Positions 6,437 through 11,680 are shown, numbered from the stretch's first letter. The stretch is DNA of 12,540 nucleotides from Bacteroidota bacterium (GCA_003485825.1 DNHN01000225.1:1-12540), one strand, 5' to 3'. Notes: generated by a model not told the origin, from the sequence alone. Translations and numbers: made by a program.

Positions 6437-6565
6437 GTGTGCAGCGTGTTGAGAATAAGAGTGTTGGTTGAAGTAATGTTCACTGGAATGTTTGCGGTTA
6501 GAGAGAGTGATGAGGTGGTATTAAGCCGAAGGCGTGATAGTGAAACAACATAAAACATGCGAGCA

Positions 6566-6591
6566 CATGCACCTCAACAGCATGCACCTCA
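6566..6591. repeat. Tandem direct repeat of CATGCACCTCA
   Basis: CATGCACCTCA occurs at 6566-6576 and again at 6581-6591, a 15-base period. Further CATGC copies at 6556-6560 and 6600-6604 bracket it. Its role is unknown. Confidence 0.6.
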
Positions 6592-6840
6592 GCGAACAAG
6601 CATGCGATAGCATAAAAATAACGCGTGAGCAAAGCGAACACCTATGAACGTAAAACAATCAATAACGTGAAATCTTTTAAAGGGTTTTATGCTTGTGCAC
6701 AACTATTAGTTTCAAAAGCTAAAAAATTCTGATGCACTTCTAATTCTAAAATAGGGGGTGGGTCAAAAGAAATTATTTTCCAGAGAGATATGCGATCGTG
6801 ATATGTATATATAACCCATCACCTCATCATTTAAAACAGG

Positions 6841-7311
6841 TTATTTTTTTGAAGCATTCATTTTCCGAATTGCCATCCTGTAAACTTTATCGGTATAAGT
6901 TTCTCCTTTCATTATAGGATTGTTGTATACACTCTCTGAAATGCTTTCTTCACCAAGTAGTTTTCTATACAGAGAACTACATATAGTTTTTGCCTGGCTA
7001 GATAGTTCATATAAAGCTTTCCTGTTTGCAACTTCGTTTTTCTCTCGCCACACCACAATTAAACCACGGTCACGAAGATCATAAAACCTATCGGGCTTCC
7101 AATGCATCGTGTTTGATGCCATATAGAAATCCTCTCTTGAAAACTGAGGCTCATCATATAAATAAAGTAAAACCTCTAACTCAGATTCTGAGAGATTATA
7201 CTTCCTTTTATAAAAGTACCTTATAGTACGCCAATGCTTCATGAAATTATACTGACGATTTGGACCCTTTAGAACAGGCTTTTCCTTTTTTACACGTCTC
7301 ATCTTCCTCAT
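6841..7311 (-). CDS. Winged-helix DNA-binding protein, likely regulator of the divergent control region
   Basis: This 156-aa basic protein looks like a MarR-type winged-helix transcription factor. After a lysine/arginine-rich N-terminal tail come helices at about 25-53 (KHWRTIRYFYKRKYNLSE, then LEVLLYLYDEP), a helix-turn-helix at about 57-84 (FSREDFYMASNTMHWKPDRF), a beta wing at about 85-102 (LIVVWREKNEVANRKALYEL), and further helices. The C-terminal YTDKVYRMAIRKMNASKK resembles a type I associate with marine phage genomes. It is transcribed from a promoter overlapped by AAAAGTCGACACACTTTT-type sites, so autoregulation is the natural inference. The start at 7311 is only about 5 bases past the -7 element; ATG 7302 or even 7242 (MKHWRTIRYF) are alternatives. 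Target sites are inferred, not shown. Confidence 0.8.
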   Translation of the reverse strand: MRKMRRVKKEKPVLKGPNRQYNFMKHWRTIRYFYKRKYNLSESELEVLLYLYDEPQFSREDFYMASNTMHWKPDRFYDLRDRGLIVVWREKNEVANRKALYELSSQAKTICSSLYRKLLGEESISESVYNNPIMKGETYTDKVYRMAIRKMNASKK

Positions 7312-7315
7312 GTGT

Positions 7316-7350
7316 CAAAGATATGAAAAAAGTGTGTCGAGAATGCCAAA
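7316..7350 (-). promoter_or_regulatory. Leftward promoter of the winged-helix gene
   Basis: On the minus strand TATCTTTG (7323-7316) matches TAnnTTTG exactly. TTTG (7350-7347) lies 23 bases upstream, slightly longer than typical spacing. A partial operator (7328-7340) lies in the spacer and a nearly full copy (7348-7364) covers the upstream element. The predicted transcript start is almost at the ATG, suggesting a very short or absent leader. Confidence 0.62.
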
Positions 7351-7649
7351 GTGTGTCGACTTTTTGAGTTATTAAATCGTTATTAACATTTTTGGATTGA
7401 TTGATTTTGGATATTAACATAGTTATTAACTGTTAAAATGTTAAAAATATGTTAAGTGTGTCGAAAGTCGACACAAAAAACGAGTTTGCTGCAAAAGTCG
7501 ACACACTTTTTTTTCAACGTTTATAAGGGTTTCAAGCGTTTTGTGTCGTTGTGTCGACTTTTTAGCTATTGAGAGAGTCAAAAAAAAATATATAAAATAG
7601 AAAAATATAAAAGTGTATATAGGAAATTGAAAAAAGTCGACACACTTTT
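7328..7649. repeat. Cluster of AAAAGTCGACACACTTTT operator or iteron sites
   Basis: Exact 18-mers occur at 7493-7510 and 7632-7649. In inverse orientation there is a 17-base match at 7348-7364 and a shorter one at 7551-7563. At 7454-7475 two half-sites face each other (GTGTGTCGA-AA-GTCGACACA). Partial copies lie at 7328-7340 and 7543-7550. All share the core GTCGAC with a GTGT/ACAC arm and an A/T run. Their placement over two opposed promoters fits repressor operators; the repeated arrangement next to AT-rich DNA would also fit iterons of a replication origin. Confidence 0.85.
7382..7455. repeat. ATTAACAT / ATGTTAA repeat family
   Basis: ATTAACAT occurs at 7382-7389 and 7413-7420, its inverse ATGTTAA at 7438-7444 and 7449-7455, and the related TTATTAAC-TGTTAA at 7423-7436. 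The copies lie in AT-rich DNA between two clusters of the GTCGAC sites. They could be a second protein-binding site or an unwinding element. Confidence 0.6.
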
Positions 7650-7658
7650 GTATTTTTG
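7627..7658 (+). promoter_or_regulatory. Rightward promoter with an operator filling its spacer
   Basis: TTG (7627-7629) and TATTTTTG (7651-7658, an exact TAnnTTTG match) are 21 bases apart. An exact AAAAGTCGACACACTTTT copy at 7632-7649 occupies nearly the whole spacer, so a bound protein would block RNA polymerase. It faces the MazG-groEL-groES genes. Confidence 0.68.
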
Positions 7659-7741
7659 TTGGTATGGTAGTAATTAGTATACAGATTCCTTATGCAATGA
7701 TAGTTGGATGGGAATGTTTTTTAAATAAGGAGCAATTAAAT

Positions 7742-7816
7742 ATGAAACACAAGAGTTTTGTATTACATTTGCTGGTATTAACTATAGAATTTATATGGGA
7801 TGCAGACACTGATTGA
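7742..7816 (+). CDS. Possible 24-aa hydrophobic leader peptide
   Basis: A short frame begins MKHKSFVLHLLVLTIEFIWD and ends ADTD at TGA 7814-7816. AAGGAG at 7727-7732 lies 9 bases before its ATG, the only clear Shine-Dalgarno-like sequence noticed in the window. The frame overlaps the start of the MazG-like gene by 17 bases. A TAnnTTTG match inside it (7764-7771) may instead mean this is simply promoter DNA. Coding is uncertain. Confidence 0.25.
   Translation: MKHKSFVLHLLVLTIEFIWDADTD
7764..7771 (+). promoter_or_regulatory. Possible second promoter before the MazG-like gene
   Basis: TACATTTG matches the TAnnTTTG -7 consensus and would start a transcript about 25 bases before the ATG at 7800. 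No TTG element is present at the right distance upstream, so support is only partial. Confidence 0.35.
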
Positions 7817-8093
7817 TAATGTAATTAAATGGGCTGATGACAAGAGCCTAATTGACAAAGAAAAGTCTACAAAACAAATGTTAAAGGTAATGGAAGAGGT
7901 TGGTGAGACAGCTTCTGCTTTAGCGAAAGGTAACAAAGAGGAGTTAATTGATGGTATTGGTGATGTTTTTGTCACTTTGATCATTTTAGCTGCTCAAAAT
8001 GGGTTAAATCCTAAAGATTGTCTAAATTCTGCATGGAATGAGATAAAAAATAGGACAGGAAAGACCGTAAATGGCGTTTTTATCAAAGATTAG
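7800..8093 (+). CDS. MazG-like nucleoside triphosphate pyrophosphohydrolase
   Basis: This 97-aa all-helical protein carries the metal-binding motifs of the MazG-like NTP pyrophosphatases: EEVGE at residues 32-36 and DGIGDVF at 51-57, with the C-terminal signature WNEIKNRTGKTVNGVF (79-94). The length fits single-domain members. The family hydrolyses nucleoside triphosphates to monophosphate and pyrophosphate, cleaning up non-canonical nucleotides or, in some phages, proposed to affect alarmone and nucleotide pools. It is the first clear gene after the rightward promoter and sits 39 bases before groEL. Exact substrate cannot be read from the sequence. Confidence 0.9.
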   Translation: MQTLIDNVIKWADDKSLIDKEKSTKQMLKVMEEVGETASALAKGNKEELIDGIGDVFVTLIILAAQNGLNPKDCLNSAWNEIKNRTGKTVNGVFIKD

Positions 8094-8096
8094 TTG

Positions 8097-8104
8097 TATA
8101 TTTG
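8097..8104 (+). promoter_or_regulatory. Promoter candidate for groEL-groES
   Basis: TATATTTG matches TAnnTTTG and would start transcription about 20-25 bases before the groEL ATG at 8133. No clean TTG lies at the expected upstream distance (the sequence there is GCGTTTTT). It could supplement the main rightward promoter. Confidence 0.45.
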
Positions 8105-8132
8105 CTAAAAATATATCAGAATTTAATCAAAT

Positions 8133-9704
8133 ATGATCGAAAAACAACTAAATTACGGAGAAGAAGCCAGGAATATGCTACTTAGTGGTGTAGATAAGAT
8201 GGCTAATGCTGTAAAAACTACTTTAGGTGCAGCAGGAAGAACTGTTATTATAGAAGATGACTTAGGAAGGCCTCATGCTACAAAGGATGGAGTGTCTGTG
8301 GCTAAGTCTATCTTCTTGAGTGACCCAGTTGAGAACTTAGGGGCTAATATTCTTAGACAAGCCTCTATGAAAACAGCAGATTTAGCTGGTGATGGTACTA
8401 CAACGTCTGTTGTAATAGCACAAGCCATGATAAAAGAGGCTTTTGATGCTATATCTTCAAATGATAACATAAATGTTACCGTTTTAAGGAATGAATTAGA
8501 GAAGATAAGTGTTAAATGTATCGAACTTTTAGAGAAAAAATCAAAAAAAGTTACAGATAAAACACTTGAGAACGTAGCCACTATATCTGCGAACAATGAT
8601 CCTCAAATCGGGAAGATAATTGCTGATGCGTATAGAAAGGTAGGCGTAGATGGAGCTGTTACTATAGAAGAATCTATGAGTAATGAGACGTATACGACTG
8701 TTGTGGACGGTACAAGAATGAAAAAAGGCTATCATTCGCCTTATTTGATTACTGATACAGAAAAAAACACGGTTGTTTTAGAAAAACCACTTGTTTTTGT
8801 ATCTGATAAGAAGATAAACGATATTGAGGACATAGAGCCTGTACTAGAGGTTGCTCTTAGAAACAAGAGAGCTATCTTTATTGTTGCTGACATTGAGACT
8901 TCAGTTATGAATACGCTGAATGTAAACAAGGCTAAAGGTGTCTTGAGGGTCAATGTCGTCGCTCCAGAGGGGGTTGGCCTTAATAGGTTTGAGCTTTTAG
9001 AAGACTTAGCTATTATGACAGGGGCTAAAGTGGTATCTGATGACACTGGTAATGATTTCTCAGCTATAGATGCTGACTTCTTAGGCTTTGCTGACAAAGT
9101 GTTAAGTACTGACAAAGAGACAGTTATAACTCTCGATATAAAATCGACCGCTACCGCGGTAAAGGAGCGTGCAGATATGGTCCGTAAGACCTTGGAAGAC
9201 CGAAAGGATGAGGTGAATAACTGGCATTACAAGGATAGGTTGTCTAGACTATCTGGAGGAATAGCTGCTATTCACGTAGGAGCTTCGACCGAGGTAGAGA
9301 TGAAGGAAAAGAAAGATAGAGTCGAGGACGCAATATTTGCTACTAGAGCTGCCTTAGAGGAAGGTATAGTAGCTGGAGGAGGGGTAGCTTTTCTAAATAT
9401 ATATAGAAATCTATTTAAAAATGAAGAATACAGTGGTTCTGAAGCTGATATAGCTAAAGTTATTATGGAGGTAGGTTTAAGAGCTCCTTATATGCAGATA
9501 CTAGAAAATGCTGATATGAGTAATGCTCAGTACGTGGATAGACTCAACTACGGTTACAACGTGAAGAATGGAAAGATCGGAGACATGTTTAAAATGGGTA
9601 TTATAGATCCTTTGAAGGTTTCTAAGAATGCAATTAGGAATGCTACATCTGTTGTGATTACATTACTAACTACGAGTTGCGTCGTTTCAAACAAAAGAGC
9701 ATAA
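8133..9704 (+). CDS. groEL: Phage-encoded chaperonin GroEL
   Basis: This 523-aa protein aligns by eye with GroEL over its full length. ATPase residues are kept: KDGVSV with D52, AGDGTTT with D87 at the same numbering as E. coli, GIVAGGG at 411-417, and the catalytic aspartate in RVEDA (D399, matching E. coli D398). The apical domain is present (about 190-375). GroEL forms a double ring that folds proteins in an ATP-driven cycle with GroES; a phage copy probably folds its own virion or replication proteins. Two oddities: the nucleotide-binding LGPKG loop reads LGAAG (31-35), and the C-terminus stops at VVSNKRA without the glycine/methionine-rich tail. The TAA overlaps the groES start by one base. 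Confidence 0.97.
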   Translation: MIEKQLNYGEEARNMLLSGVDKMANAVKTTLGAAGRTVIIEDDLGRPHATKDGVSVAKSIFLSDPVENLGANILRQASMKTADLAGDGTTTSVVIAQAMIKEAFDAISSNDNINVTVLRNELEKISVKCIELLEKKSKKVTDKTLENVATISANNDPQIGKIIADAYRKVGVDGAVTIEESMSNETYTTVVDGTRMKKGYHSPYLITDTEKNTVVLEKPLVFVSDKKINDIEDIEPVLEVALRNKRAIFIVADIETSVMNTLNVNKAKGVLRVNVVAPEGVGLNRFELLEDLAIMTGAKVVSDDTGNDFSAIDADFLGFADKVLSTDKETVITLDIKSTATAVKERADMVRKTLEDRKDEVNNWHYKDRLSRLSGGIAAIHVGASTEVEMKEKKDRVEDAIFATRAALEEGIVAGGGVAFLNIYRNLFKNEEYSGSEADIAKVIMEVGLRAPYMQILENADMSNAQYVDRLNYGYNVKNGKIGDMFKMGIIDPLKVSKNAIRNATSVVITLLTTSCVVSNKRA

Positions 9705-9961
9705 TGAAAGCGATAGGATCACATGTAATTGTAAGGAAGGTTAAGGAGGAGGTAAAATCAAAGAGTGGTTTGATTGTTACTGACGCTCATGACTCTAAGA
9801 TAAGGTATAAATTAGCTGAGGTTCTTTCGGTTGGTGATGATGTAAAAGATTTGAAAGAAGGTGATCAGATATACTACGATTCAGCTGCTGAATCCGAGAT
9901 TAGAATACGGGGAGAAAAGCTCTCCGTTATACCCGACAGAGGGATAGTTGTAAGACTATAA
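9704..9961 (+). CDS. groES: Phage-encoded co-chaperonin GroES
   Basis: This 85-aa protein has the GroES fold signature: IGSHVIVRKVKEE at the start, a mobile loop around residues 18-34 (SKSGLIVTDAHDSKIRY) with the hydrophobic LIV that contacts GroEL, then AEVLSVGDDV and a C-terminal LSVIPDRGIVVRL. It caps the GroEL ring. I chose ATG 9704, which overlaps the groEL stop (TAATG) and gives the normal N-terminus, rather than an in-frame ATG 27 bases upstream inside groEL. It is somewhat shorter than E. coli GroES (97 aa), mainly in the roof-loop region. A terminator follows immediately. Confidence 0.93.
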   Translation: MKAIGSHVIVRKVKEEVKSKSGLIVTDAHDSKIRYKLAEVLSVGDDVKDLKEGDQIYYDSAAESEIRIRGEKLSVIPDRGIVVRL

Positions 9962-9993
9962 AAAAAAGCTCACAGTAAAATGTGGGCTTTTTT
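9961..9993 (+). terminator. Terminator after groES
   Basis: AAAAAAGCTCACA and TGTGGGCTTTTTT pair around the loop GTAAAA, with one G-T pair, and end in a run of T. The A run on the left gives it some ability to work in both directions. It lies directly after the groES stop and separates the chaperonin genes from the small-protein operon. Confidence 0.85.
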
Positions 9994-10019
9994 GTTAAAA
10001 ATAGAATTTCTTATCTTTG
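9992..10019 (+). promoter_or_regulatory. Promoter of the small basic protein and lysis operon
   Basis: TTG (9992-9994) and TATCTTTG (10012-10019, exact TAnnTTTG) are 17 bases apart. The predicted transcript start near 10023 falls at or before ATG 10024, which favours the next ATG at 10042 as the real start with a leader of about 20 bases. Confidence 0.6.
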
Positions 10020-10041
10020 CCTTATGTTAGATAAGTCAAAA

Positions 10042-10314
10042 ATGAAGTGCAACTCTCCTAGAAAGAGTCCTAATCCTAAAAAGAAAAGGGTTGTAAAGGC
10101 ATGCTCTGGAGGCACAGAAAAAATCATACATTACGGAGCTAGCGGATACGGACACAATTACAGTGCTGCTGCTAGAAAATCATTCAAAGCAAGACACAAA
10201 TGTAGCTCTGCCACTAATAAATTAACTGCTAGATACTGGGCCTGCAAGGATTTGTGGGGCGGTAAAGGCGGATCAACTAAAAGTTCACCAAAAAGTAAAC
10301 AAGGGAAATACTAA
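10042..10314 (+). CDS. Small basic four-cysteine phage protein, 90 aa
   Basis: The protein is highly basic with four cysteines (C3, C21, C54, C68) that could bind a metal ion. The segment ARKSFKARHKCSSATNKLTA (44-63) followed by RYWACKDLW is a pattern I recall from small basic proteins in many phage genomes; the position in this operon hints at a virion or nucleoid role, but none is proven. I start at ATG 10042 (MKCNSPRKSPNPKKKR) because the promoter's -7 box ends at 10019, making the upstream in-frame ATGs at 9982 and 10024 unlikely. The C-terminus is a serine/lysine/glycine-rich tail. Next gene starts 4 bases after the stop. Confidence 0.82.
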   Translation: MKCNSPRKSPNPKKKRVVKACSGGTEKIIHYGASGYGHNYSAAARKSFKARHKCSSATNKLTARYWACKDLWGGKGGSTKSSPKSKQGKY

Positions 10315-10318
10315 TATT

Positions 10319-10528
10319 ATGCCATACGATAAAAAAGACACAACAGCAGTAAACTTTCAAGACTCAGTAAATCAAGGTAAGGTTGCTTATCAATTAACTG
10401 AAACTCCTGGTAGTGTAAAAGCGATGAAAAATAAAGCTTTAAGTGAAAAAGTTAAAAGCTATAAAATGCCACAAAAAAAAGCTAAAATGTCTATAACTGA
10501 AAAGTTTGATCAATTAAGAAAATTTTAA
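10319..10528 (+). CDS. Small lysine-rich unknown protein, 69 aa
   Basis: The function is unknown. The protein is basic, hydrophilic and without cysteines. A moderately polar N-terminus (YDKKDTTAVNFQDSVNQGK) is followed by a lysine-rich middle and an amphipathic C-terminal helix (SITEKFDQLRKF). The ATG lies 4 bases after the previous stop, and the next gene starts one base after its own stop, so it is an operon member. A DNA-associated or structural role is only suggested by the company it keeps. Confidence 0.78.
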   Translation: MPYDKKDTTAVNFQDSVNQGKVAYQLTETPGSVKAMKNKALSEKVKSYKMPQKKAKMSITEKFDQLRKF

Positions 10529-10529
10529 C

Positions 10530-10685
10530 ATGAAACAACAAGGATTAGGAGACACCATAGAGGTTATTACGAAAGCTACTGGAATCAAAGCTATTGTTGA
10601 TGCTGGAGCCAAGGTTCTTAAAAAAGACTGCGGTTGTCAAGCTAGAAAAAAACAGCTTAACGACTTATTCCCTTATGGCAAGTAA
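10530..10685 (+). CDS. Small phage protein with GDTIE start and DCGC motif, 51 aa
   Basis: The frame begins MKQQGLGDTIEVITKATGIK and ends with KKDCGCQARKKQLNDLFPYGK. This pattern (GLGDTIE...TKATGIK...DCGC..R...LN.LFPY) matches a tiny protein type that I recall beside the other small basic proteins in Bacteroidota phages. The two cysteines in DCGC could bind metal. It starts one base after the preceding stop, and its last 11 bases overlap the next gene's start. No enzymatic function is known to me. Confidence 0.82.
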   Translation: MKQQGLGDTIEVITKATGIKAIVDAGAKVLKKDCGCQARKKQLNDLFPYGK

Positions 10686-10833
10686 AACTAAAATGAACAG
10701 GGGCAATAAGATTTGTCCATCAGGTATAGCTTGGGCTAAGAGAACCTTTGATAGGTACCCTTCAGCTTATGCTAACATGGCGGCATCTAAGTATTGTAAA
10801 GACCCTAATTACGCTAAAAAAGATAAAAAGTAA
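10675..10833 (+). CDS. Small basic protein with PSAYAN motif, 52 aa
   Basis: I start at ATG 10675 (MASKTKMNRGNKICPSGIAW), since the longer in-frame version from 10594 would lie over the 51-aa gene. The core AWAKRTFDRYPSAYANMAAS (19-38) followed by KYC matches a motif of the type AKxxFxxYPSAYAN that is widespread in small phage and viral proteins. Two cysteines (C14, C41) flank it. It is basic and ends in a lysine-rich tail. The start overlaps the previous gene by 11 bases, and the TAA overlaps the next ATG by one. Probable virion or DNA-associated protein, by context only. Confidence 0.82.
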   Translation: MASKTKMNRGNKICPSGIAWAKRTFDRYPSAYANMAASKYCKDPNYAKKDKK

Positions 10834-10889
10834 TGGCATATCAAAGTAAACCTTGCACAAGCAAGCCGAAGGTAAAACCTAAGAAGTAA
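10833..10889 (+). CDS. Possible 18-aa basic peptide
   Basis: The frame reads MAYQSKPCTSKPKVKPKK. Its ATG overlaps the TAA of the gene before it (TAATG), and its TAA overlaps the ATG of the gene after it in exactly the same way. Without this frame the two neighbours would be separated by a 55-base gap in an otherwise gapless operon. It may be a real peptide or only a translational relay; its lysine/proline-rich content resembles its neighbours. Confidence 0.5.
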   Translation: MAYQSKPCTSKPKVKPKK

Positions 10890-11128
10890 TGGCTGGTGCT
10901 TTAGCTAAATGGAGAAAAGAGAAGTGGGTTAGAATAGGAACGGACGGATCTATAAAAGGAGAGTGCGGTACTAGTAAGAATAAGAAGAACCCAGACAGAT
11001 GCTTGCCTCTTAAGAAAGCTCAGAGTTTAAGTAAAGCGGAAAGAGCTGCTACAGCTAAGAAGAAAAAGAAAGAGGGAAAGAAAAAGCAATTTGTAAAAAA
11101 CACGAAGAAAGCTAATGTCAAAAGGTAA
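10889..11128 (+). CDS. Small lysine-rich phage protein, 79 aa
   Basis: The N-terminal part, WRKEKWVRIGTDGSIKGECG followed by TSKNKKNPDRCLP (8-40), has a small beta-like domain with two cysteines (C26, C38). The rest is KAQSLSKAERAATAKKKKKE and a poly-basic tail. This arrangement (a short W..V.IG..G...CG motif, then a SLSKAERAATAKKK-type segment) matches proteins I recall in marine phages, virion or DUF-type families without a known activity. The ATG overlaps the previous stop by one base, and the next gene starts 14 bases before its end. Confidence 0.82.
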   Translation: MAGALAKWRKEKWVRIGTDGSIKGECGTSKNKKNPDRCLPLKKAQSLSKAERAATAKKKKKEGKKKQFVKNTKKANVKR

Positions 11129-11369
11129 AACTCAAAAGTACTACGACAAGAACCCAAAGGCAAAGGCTAAAAAACTTGCTTACGATAAGGCTTACCAGAA
11201 AAAAAATAAGTCTAAGGTAAACAAGGATCGTGCTGAGTGTAATAAGTTCAGGAGAAAGAATGGAACTTATGGAGATGGTAGTAAAATGGATTGCTCTCAC
11301 AAAGGGGGTAGTCTTGTAATGGAAAGAAGAAAAGCTAACCGCGCTAGAGGAGGCGCAAAAAAGAAGTAA
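11115..11369 (+). CDS. Small basic protein with DxSHxxGG-like motif, 84 aa
   Basis: The basic N-terminal half (KNPKAKAKKLAYDKAYQKKN) is followed by NKFRRKNGTYGDGSKMDCSH (43-62) and KGGSLVMERRKANRARGG. The order NGxYGxGxxxDxSHxxGG...L....xANRxR resembles a recurrent phage protein type that looks like a shrunken HNH/DNA-binding module, with D59 and H62 conserved, but I see no complete nuclease motif. It overlaps the previous gene by 14 bases. No membrane segment. Virion-associated or DNA-binding role is inference. Confidence 0.8.
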   Translation: MSKGKTQKYYDKNPKAKAKKLAYDKAYQKKNKSKVNKDRAECNKFRRKNGTYGDGSKMDCSHKGGSLVMERRKANRARGGAKKK

Positions 11370-11371
11370 AT

Positions 11372-11680
11372 ATGTTAACAAAGATTTTAATTGTATTAGT
11401 TGTATTATTAGCAATGCTTGTTGCAATGCTTGTATTGAACAAGAAGGGTTTTGTAAAGGATGAGGATAATGACTTTATTCCAGACGCAGCTGAAGAAGCT
11501 TTTGAAAAAACTAAACAAATGGCTAAAGATGCTAAGAAAGAAACTAAAGCAAGAATTAAAGAGATGTCTAAAGAAGCTGGTGATGTGGTGGACGCCATTA
11601 AAGAGGTAGGAAACCAAATCGGAGATATTCCTAAAGCAGCCGCTGGTAAAAAAAGATCTGGTAGAAAGCCGCAAAAATAA
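11372..11680 (+). CDS. Membrane-anchored coiled-coil protein with calcium-loop-like motif, 102 aa
   Basis: An N-terminal hydrophobic helix (residues 4-23, ILIVLVVLLAMLVAMLVL) is followed at once by DEDNDFIPD (30-38), a DxDxDxxPD loop like those that bind calcium in thrombospondin type-3 or dockerin-like repeats. Then comes a long charged helix (about 40-78, AEEAFEKTKQMAKDAKKETK onward) and a basic tail (GKKRSGRKPQK). It starts 2 bases after the preceding stop and precedes the holin candidate. An envelope-spanning or lysis-accessory role is plausible by position. Calcium binding is inferred from a single short motif. Confidence 0.78.
   Translation: MLTKILIVLVVLLAMLVAMLVLNKKGFVKDEDNDFIPDAAEEAFEKTKQMAKDAKKETKARIKEMSKEAGDVVDAIKEVGNQIGDIPKAAAGKKRSGRKPQK

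Larger units (their letters stand above)
6053..6840. other. Gene-free region with many small hairpins, possible structured RNA
   Basis: No convincing gene lies in these 788 bases on either strand. Many short perfect hairpins occur: TCATTTTA-GAA-TAAAATGA (6177-6195), TATCG around AA (6258-6269), CCGC-GATA-GCGG (6352-6363), GCC-GAA-GGC (6525-6533) and ATGC-GATA-GCAT (6602-6613), plus two larger ones listed separately. GAA and GATA recur as loop sequences. Two GATAGTGA motifs (6265-6272, 6536-6543) and a direct repeat of CATGCACCTCA also lie here. This density of small stems suggests a structured transcript or a replication/packaging site. No TAnnTTTG promoter was found inside it; on the minus strand it could be transcribed as the extension of the winged-helix gene. 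Confidence 0.5.

Noticed and set aside
6567..6647. 26-aa plus-strand frame starting MHLNSMHLSEQ
   Set aside because: It is generated by the CATGCACCTCA direct repeat, has no promoter or ribosome-binding support, and no neighbouring plus-strand gene.
6053..6840. tRNA genes in the gene-free region
   Set aside because: No T-arm GGTTCGAATC-type sequence or cloverleaf with a 7-bp acceptor stem could be assembled on either strand.
6808..6847. Terminator using ATAACC and GGTTAT followed by T run
   Set aside because: The 6-bp stem would have a loop of over 20 bases and lies on the plus strand, into the end of a minus-strand gene; too weak to call.
7328..7649. CRISPR array from the repeated GTCGAC-containing sites
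   Set aside because: Copies are in both orientations, irregularly spaced and partly degenerate, with no equal-length spacers or cas genes.
7697..7816. 39-aa extension of the 24-aa candidate leader frame
   Set aside because: The Shine-Dalgarno-like AAGGAG lies before the internal ATG at 7742, not before 7697, so the longer form has no support of its own.
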